Source: Micrococcales bacterium (GTDB lineage: Bacteria; Actinomycetota; Actinomycetes; S36-B12; UBA5976). From it: a stretch of DNA of 17,310 nt. How positions within the stretch are numbered: the stretch's first letter is position 1; the number at the start of each line of letters is the position of its first letter. The position numbers and the translations under genes were made by a program. The stretch covers positions 1 to 17,310 of the forward strand of contig JAHEEQ010000147.1 of assembly GCA_024640585.1 (NCBI GenBank), given 5' to 3'. Shown in pieces: positions 13,845 to 17,310 of the stretch. The notes beneath the pieces are model-generated. The model was given only the letters and a program-made list of their open reading frames with translations. It had not been told where the DNA came from and ran no database searches.

Positions 13845-15752
13845 TTAGGAGGTTGTTCCAAACTGAACTCTTCTATTTGCTGCTTGCTGCTTCGCTGTCT
13901 TGTCTTTGTTTAATAAATTATTTGATCCTACGCCGAGAAGGTCGTGCCATAAGTGCAGATCTCTATTTGTGAAAACAGCTTGAATTAAGTTAAAGACAGC
14001 TGTAGCCCGTTTATATGACAGACCATTTTGATAGCTAAGCTTCTTCTTGCCTTTCTTGATTTCATGCTTTGAAGTAAAACCGTATACATAAACAGTTACA
14101 CACTCACCATTTGCAATTTGTCTTGCAAACTTATTCACTTGCTTTATTTGCTTCTTGGTAAGTTTATATACATGAGCCTTGAATGTAATTTTCGGGAAAT
14201 TTTTTGCCTCGCAACCATTCGAGAAAGCTCCATTGTTCAAACTTCTTAACACTGGTAAGCCTTCATTTATTTCCTGCGAAATTCCCCAAGTTTCACTCAT
14301 GTCATAGCCCAATCGATCCCAAAAACCCGACCGTTTCATGTCACCAATACTTGCAGAAAAGGTGTCATCAGCGTAGATATTCTCTACATCTGAAACGTAC
14401 TTCCACACAAAATTAATTATTTCAACTGGAACTGATTCAAAATTGAAAAGTGCCTTAGTGTTTGATGATTCATAATAATCAGCGTCAACATAGGAATCCT
14501 GAACAGTTACAGCTGGATCATTTGATGGGTCTGTGTCTAAGTCCTTATTTAATCCACTTACGAAGCCGGATGCGAAATCAGCATTTTCAAAAGTTGCCCG
14601 TACATAAGTTTGTGAAAAACTTACTGTGCTTTCTTGGTTTAATTGATCAAGAGTCAAAAGCGCTATCAATCCGGCGGCACGAGATGCCGAACTAATAGTT
14701 CCACTAAAAGAATCACCGTTAAATTGATAATCAGCAGATTCTCCTGCCGTCCAATACCCAACTAATCCACCAGCAATTCCCGATGCGTAGCCAAGTTCAG
14801 ATTGGATTTGTAGCTGAGCTTCAACTTTCGTATTAATGATGGAATTTTCACCAAATCCAGTTACTCCGCCGAGCGGGCCTGATTCGCAGCTAATTGTTGA
14901 ATCTAGAACTGAAGAATTTTGAATAATGGATGCACCTGCCCCAGCGATTCCTCCACAATTTGCCGATCCTGAGTGGTTTGCAACAATATTTCCGTGATAG
15001 TTTAAATTTGATTGAGTCTTAAGCGAGCCACTTCCGCGTCGATCAATTCCTACAACTCCACCGATATAGCTAGCACCAGTTGTTGGTCGGATATCTATAT
15101 TTGAATATATATTGTTGAGGGATGTATTTTCAGCTATTCCAAGAACGCCACCGACGGTTCCGTCAGAAACTGAAATATAGGAATCTTGAGTAAGTGGGTT
15201 AACGGAAATTGCATTTAATGAAGAATCGTATGCCTCACCAATCAATCCGCCGGTAACAGCATATCCAGTGACTTCCGTTGCGGCAGTAATGTTGTTGAAG
15301 GAAGAATCAACAGCAACACCAGCGAGCAAACCTGTACTCCAATGGAAATTTGTAATACTTCCCGAGAGTTCTAGATCAAAGATGTCAGCAGTAGTTAGGT
15401 TTCTAAATAATCCGTTGTACTGCAATGTGCCAACTATTTCTATTCCAGTAATCGAGTGGCCTTTGCCATCTAAACTACCGGTGAAGTAATTTATTTCTTG
15501 CCATAACCCTGATAGCTCAATGTTGTTGTTGAGCATGTAATAGTGGTAGTCAGCTGCACCACAATCTCGAAGTTCACTCAATGAATTGCGATCGAAAATT
15601 TGATACGGATTCTGTTGCGTACCGTCACCGCCTGCGAAGTTCTCTGGTCCACACACGCCTGGGCCATTTGCATATGCAGGAACGACCGAGCCAGGAGCGG
15701 TAAGGAAGGACAAAATGACTGCGAATGCAATATTGCGGAGTGATTTTTTCAT
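13845..15752 (-). CDS. Secreted GLUG-repeat protein with C-terminal OmpA-like domain
   Basis: Predicted surface protein of 635 residues. The start at 15752 gives a clean Sec signal peptide (MKKSLRN, hydrophobic core, cleavage after AYA near residue 28) and has TACCTT six bases upstream; another in-frame ATG lies at 15767. Residues about 80-360 carry six GG-x-x-G turns (near 168, 201, 231, 267, 295 and 328) spaced about 30 apart with intervening SxxN/NI strands. This is the pattern of GLUG motifs in beta-helical adhesins. TWGISQEINEGLPVL (488-502) is a typical GLUG-protein ending. Residues about 521-635 resemble an OmpA-like peptidoglycan-binding domain: VTVYVYGFTS, LSYKRATAV and AANRRVQF. The usual TD aspartate is replaced by TS. 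No LPXTG or C-terminal helix is present, so non-covalent wall attachment is inferred. The adhesin role is unproven. Confidence 0.75.
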   Translation of the reverse strand: MKKSLRNIAFAVILSFLTAPGSVVPAYANGPGVCGPENFAGGDGTQQNPYQIFDRNSLSELRDCGAADYHYYMLNNNIELSGLWQEINYFTGSLDGKGHSITGIEIVGTLQYNGLFRNLTTADIFDLELSGSITNFHWSTGLLAGVAVDSSFNNITAATEVTGYAVTGGLIGEAYDSSLNAISVNPLTQDSYISVSDGTVGGVLGIAENTSLNNIYSNIDIRPTTGASYIGGVVGIDRRGSGSLKTQSNLNYHGNIVANHSGSANCGGIAGAGASIIQNSSVLDSTISCESGPLGGVTGFGENSIINTKVEAQLQIQSELGYASGIAGGLVGYWTAGESADYQFNGDSFSGTISSASRAAGLIALLTLDQLNQESTVSFSQTYVRATFENADFASGFVSGLNKDLDTDPSNDPAVTVQDSYVDADYYESSNTKALFNFESVPVEIINFVWKYVSDVENIYADDTFSASIGDMKRSGFWDRLGYDMSETWGISQEINEGLPVLRSLNNGAFSNGCEAKNFPKITFKAHVYKLTKKQIKQVNKFARQIANGECVTVYVYGFTSKHEIKKGKKKLSYQNGLSYKRATAVFNLIQAVFTNRDLHLWHDLLGVGSNNLLNKDKTAKQQAANRRVQFGTTS

Positions 15753-15758
15753 GAGACT

Positions 15759-15764
15759 AAGGTA
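15759..15764 (-). promoter_or_regulatory. Leaderless -10 element of the GLUG/OmpA-like gene
   Basis: Minus-strand TACCTT is followed by AGTCTC and then ATG 15752, the same six-base spacing seen for three other genes. There is no Shine-Dalgarno. The position supports 15752 rather than 15767 as the start, because the longer version would place the element inside the gene. The 184-bp divergent gap (15753-15936) to the sulfotransferase gene holds both promoters and otherwise shows nothing recognisable. Confidence 0.55.
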
Positions 15765-15924
15765 CATAGAAAATCACAAAATCGGGCAAAACGCTCATAT
15801 TTAATCACTTGATCTACAGGGCGGTTGCTCATACCTCCCTCAAACTATGTTTAAAAGACCGGCCTCCATGAAAATTTGGAGACTCTTATGACAAATGGCT
15901 GAGTTGAATCTAAATATCGATTCC

Positions 15925-15930
15925 TAATCT
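15925..15930 (+). promoter_or_regulatory. Leaderless -10 element of the sulfotransferase gene
   Basis: TAATCT is followed by AGCAAA and then ATG 15937, with no Shine-Dalgarno. Spacing and sequence type match the other leaderless candidates. A weak TTGAAT (15904-15909) is 15 bp upstream as a possible -35. Confidence 0.55.
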
Positions 15931-15936
15931 AGCAAA

Positions 15937-16995
15937 ATGCGAAAATTAATTATTCATGCCGGATTTCCGAAATCAGGTACTACTGCGTTACAAGCTGCTT
16001 TTCGCGAGAATTCACAACTATTACTAGATCATGGGATTCACTATCCGGAGAGTGTTAACGACGCACATCACACTGGAATTGCATCTTTAGTTGGCAGGTC
16101 CGTTGGTTGGACTCCAATAAAAAGAAGTGAAGAAATGTGGGACTACTTCGCCAAACAGATTGTAGAATCAAAATTCAATACGATTTTGATAAGCAGTGAG
16201 TTCTTTTCGAGTGCAAGACCCGAATCAATCATGAAGATACGGAATGATTTTTCAGATTTTGATGTTGAAATCATTTTTACCCTTAGATCACTTGATTCAA
16301 TTATTCCAAGCATTTATCAACAGAATCTGAAAAAAGGCGCTGTTGCCACATACCCTCAATGGATATCAAAAAAGTTCTTGACTGTAGATGGTAATTTGCT
16401 TTCAAAGCCGCGGTTAATAAATCACTCAGAAATAATTAATGCCTGGGTGAATGAATTTGGCGCAGATAAGGTTTCTCTAGTGATGGCTGATACGTCACAG
16501 CCTGAAATGCTCTATAGGCATATTGAAAAGATTCTGGGAATAGGAAATCTCAATCCTGTGGCGACCAGAGCGCTTAATCGATCTTTAACAATTCGAGAAT
16601 GTGAAATTCTTCGTCTAATTAATCAAGCGACCGTTGGAAATTGGTCTTGGTACGAATATAGGAAAATCATTCGACAGGGTTGGGTGAAAGAGCTTTCCGG
16701 AACTCCAGCCTCTGGAAATTATGTGAAATACTCAACACCAGATTTCCTTAAAGGTACTGTTTCTGATTACGCGAATGGTCAAATTGATCGAATCCAAAAG
16801 AGCGGAATCAGAGTTTTTGGAAATTTGGATATTTTTGCCTCTACCCAGGATTCTCCAAGAGAATTAAGTGGCAATGAGCTGAAATTAGCTCAGCTTGAAT
16901 TCGATTTGGTTTGGAAAAAGTTAAGGCGCATCTATCAAGCTGAAAAAATACGTCCTGCAAACATAATTAAAAGAATTCGCTTAAAATTCAAATAG
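15937..16995 (+). CDS. Sulfotransferase-like protein (PAPS-dependent type)
   Basis: A 352-residue protein with the two hallmarks of P-loop sulfotransferases. The 5'-phosphosulfate loop is HAGFPKSGTTALQAAF (7-22, with K12, S13, G14, T15, T16). A 3'-phosphate-type motif lies in FTLRSLDSIIPSIYQQ (114-129, R117 and S121 or S125). LISSEFF (84-90) probably starts the strand before the substrate site. Such enzymes move sulfate from PAPS to sugars, lipids or proteins. No signal peptide is seen, so it is expected in the cytoplasm; the C terminus is strongly basic (about 330-352), perhaps for membrane or polyanion contact. The acceptor is unknown; no PAPS-synthesis gene is visible. Context suggests cell-surface glycan decoration, which is inference. 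A hairpin follows the stop. Confidence 0.75.
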   Translation: MRKLIIHAGFPKSGTTALQAAFRENSQLLLDHGIHYPESVNDAHHTGIASLVGRSVGWTPIKRSEEMWDYFAKQIVESKFNTILISSEFFSSARPESIMKIRNDFSDFDVEIIFTLRSLDSIIPSIYQQNLKKGAVATYPQWISKKFLTVDGNLLSKPRLINHSEIINAWVNEFGADKVSLVMADTSQPEMLYRHIEKILGIGNLNPVATRALNRSLTIRECEILRLINQATVGNWSWYEYRKIIRQGWVKELSGTPASGNYVKYSTPDFLKGTVSDYANGQIDRIQKSGIRVFGNLDIFASTQDSPRELSGNELKLAQLEFDLVWKKLRRIYQAEKIRPANIIKRIRLKFK

Positions 16996-17022
16996 GCAAT
17001 GCCCATAGTCGGGCACTGCTTT
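16996..17022 (+). terminator. Probable weak terminator after the sulfotransferase gene
   Basis: TGCCC (17000-17004) pairs with GGGCA (17011-17015) around a six-base loop. After an A-C mismatch, GCA (16996-16998) pairs with TGC (17017-17019). Only a short TTT follows, so termination may be partial. It begins directly after the stop codon at 16993-16995. Confidence 0.5.
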
Positions 17023-17032
17023 ATGCAAGAAA

Positions 17033-17071
17033 TAGGGGAAATTCAAGGCTTTTCGGTAATAGATTCCCCTA
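17033..17071. repeat. Inverted repeat around the phosphotransferase promoter
   Basis: TAGGGGAA (17033-17040) and TTCCCCTA (17064-17071) form a perfect 8-bp inverted repeat separated by 23 bp. The right arm runs from the end of the -10 element up to the start codon at 17072. If the mRNA is leaderless the left arm is not transcribed, so a DNA operator is more likely than an RNA hairpin. Confidence 0.45.
17060..17065 (+). promoter_or_regulatory. Leaderless -10 element of the phosphotransferase-like gene
   Basis: TAGATT is followed by CCCCTA and then ATG 17072. The hexamer is identical to that of the vanY-type gene and has the same six-base spacing. No Shine-Dalgarno is present. Confidence 0.6.
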
Positions 17072-17310
17072 ATGGATATAGTTCAAAACATCAGCCTGGA
17101 AATGCTTAAGCCCGTTGTGCAGAAGCTAACCCAGGGTGAGTCTGCAATTCCTCTTAATTTTCAAGTAGTTCAGCTCAAGTCAGGTGTAGGTAATCCCACA
17201 TCAATTGGGATCTATCGAATCACAGGAGATTTGAACTCTAGTAAGGGAGCAGAGACTTATAGCGTTGTTGTTAAACAGCTGGCTTCTGGACTACCGATGA
17301 TGGACTGCTC
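17072..17310 (+). CDS. N-terminal part of a phosphotransferase (APH-like) family protein, cut by window end
   Basis: An open frame of 79 codons starts at ATG 17072 and runs off the window without a stop. It begins MDIVQNISLEML. Residues 34-70 (QLKSGVGNPTSIGIYRITGD, then a short acidic/Ser loop and ETYSVVVKQL) resemble the N-terminal lobe of aminoglycoside/choline-kinase-type phosphotransferases: a glycine-containing nucleotide loop, a strand, and a lysine (K68) after hydrophobic residues where the ATP-contacting lysine is expected. The catalytic HxD loop would lie beyond the window, so the call is tentative. The start is supported by the TAGATT element six bases upstream. Its substrate cannot be guessed. 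Confidence 0.55.
   Translation, partial: MDIVQNISLEMLKPVVQKLTQGESAIPLNFQVVQLKSGVGNPTSIGIYRITGDLNSSKGAETYSVVVKQLASGLPMMDC

Noticed and set aside
15888..15902. A four-codon ORF with GGAG Shine-Dalgarno (ATG ACA AAT GGC TGA) upstream of the sulfotransferase gene
   Set aside because: It lies upstream of the inferred leaderless start, so it would not be on that mRNA. It has no runs of regulatory codons and no attenuator hairpin, so it is probably chance.

Overview
The window looks like a stretch of chromosome from a small, AT-rich, gene-dense member of the Actinobacteria. The diagnostic feature is the block fhaA-fhaB-pstP-rodA-pbpA-pknB, followed by a trpG/pabA-type amidotransferase, crgA, a zinc-finger rhomboid and a cyclophilin. 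This is the conserved actinobacterial neighbourhood usually found near oriC. The base composition, many 0-8 nt gaps, overlapping stop codons and short protein versions suggest a streamlined planktonic lineage such as the freshwater acI group (Nanopelagicales). That lineage assignment is inference, not something the sequence proves.

Layout. (1) 1-2710: a secreted CBM41-type glucan-binding protein behind a palindrome, a bidirectional terminator, a vanY-type carboxypeptidase with a small membrane protein, and a divergent PAP2-family phosphatase. (2) 2707-3972: menJ-like menaquinone reductase, whose stop codon interlocks with that of the PAP2 gene. (3) 4035-10892: the growth and division signalling operon. 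It encodes two FHA proteins, the PP2C phosphatase PstP, the SEDS glycosyltransferase RodA, the class B transpeptidase PbpA and the PASTA kinase PknB. The expected second kinase, PknA, is absent, and a 21-codon reading frame joins pbpA to pknB by ATGA overlaps at both ends. (4) 10896-11878: trpG/pabA and the divergent crgA. (5) 11879-11940: a short gap with DnaA-box-like repeats. (6) 11941-15752, minus strand: a tightly packed series comprising a GLUG-repeat/OmpA-like surface protein, a YczE-like membrane protein, cyclophilin and rhomboid. (7) 15937-17310: a sulfotransferase-like gene and the start of a phosphotransferase-like gene, possibly the edge of a surface-glycan or other accessory region.

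How the genes fit together. PknB would sense cell-wall fragments through its PASTA domains and phosphorylate targets read by FhaA and FhaB, with PstP reversing the signal. RodA and PbpA would polymerise and cross-link peptidoglycan, and CrgA links to the divisome. VanY trims peptidoglycan stem peptides, and the PAP2 protein may act on lipid or undecaprenyl phosphates.

A regulatory pattern recurs. Four genes (vanY-like, GLUG/OmpA, sulfotransferase, phosphotransferase) have a TANNNT hexamer followed by exactly six bases and then the start codon, with no Shine-Dalgarno. This is the signature of leaderless mRNAs. trpG has a near match. I see no tRNA, rRNA, CRISPR array, insertion sequence or phage gene. 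No gene-free stretch exceeds 300 bases; the longest is 15753-15936.
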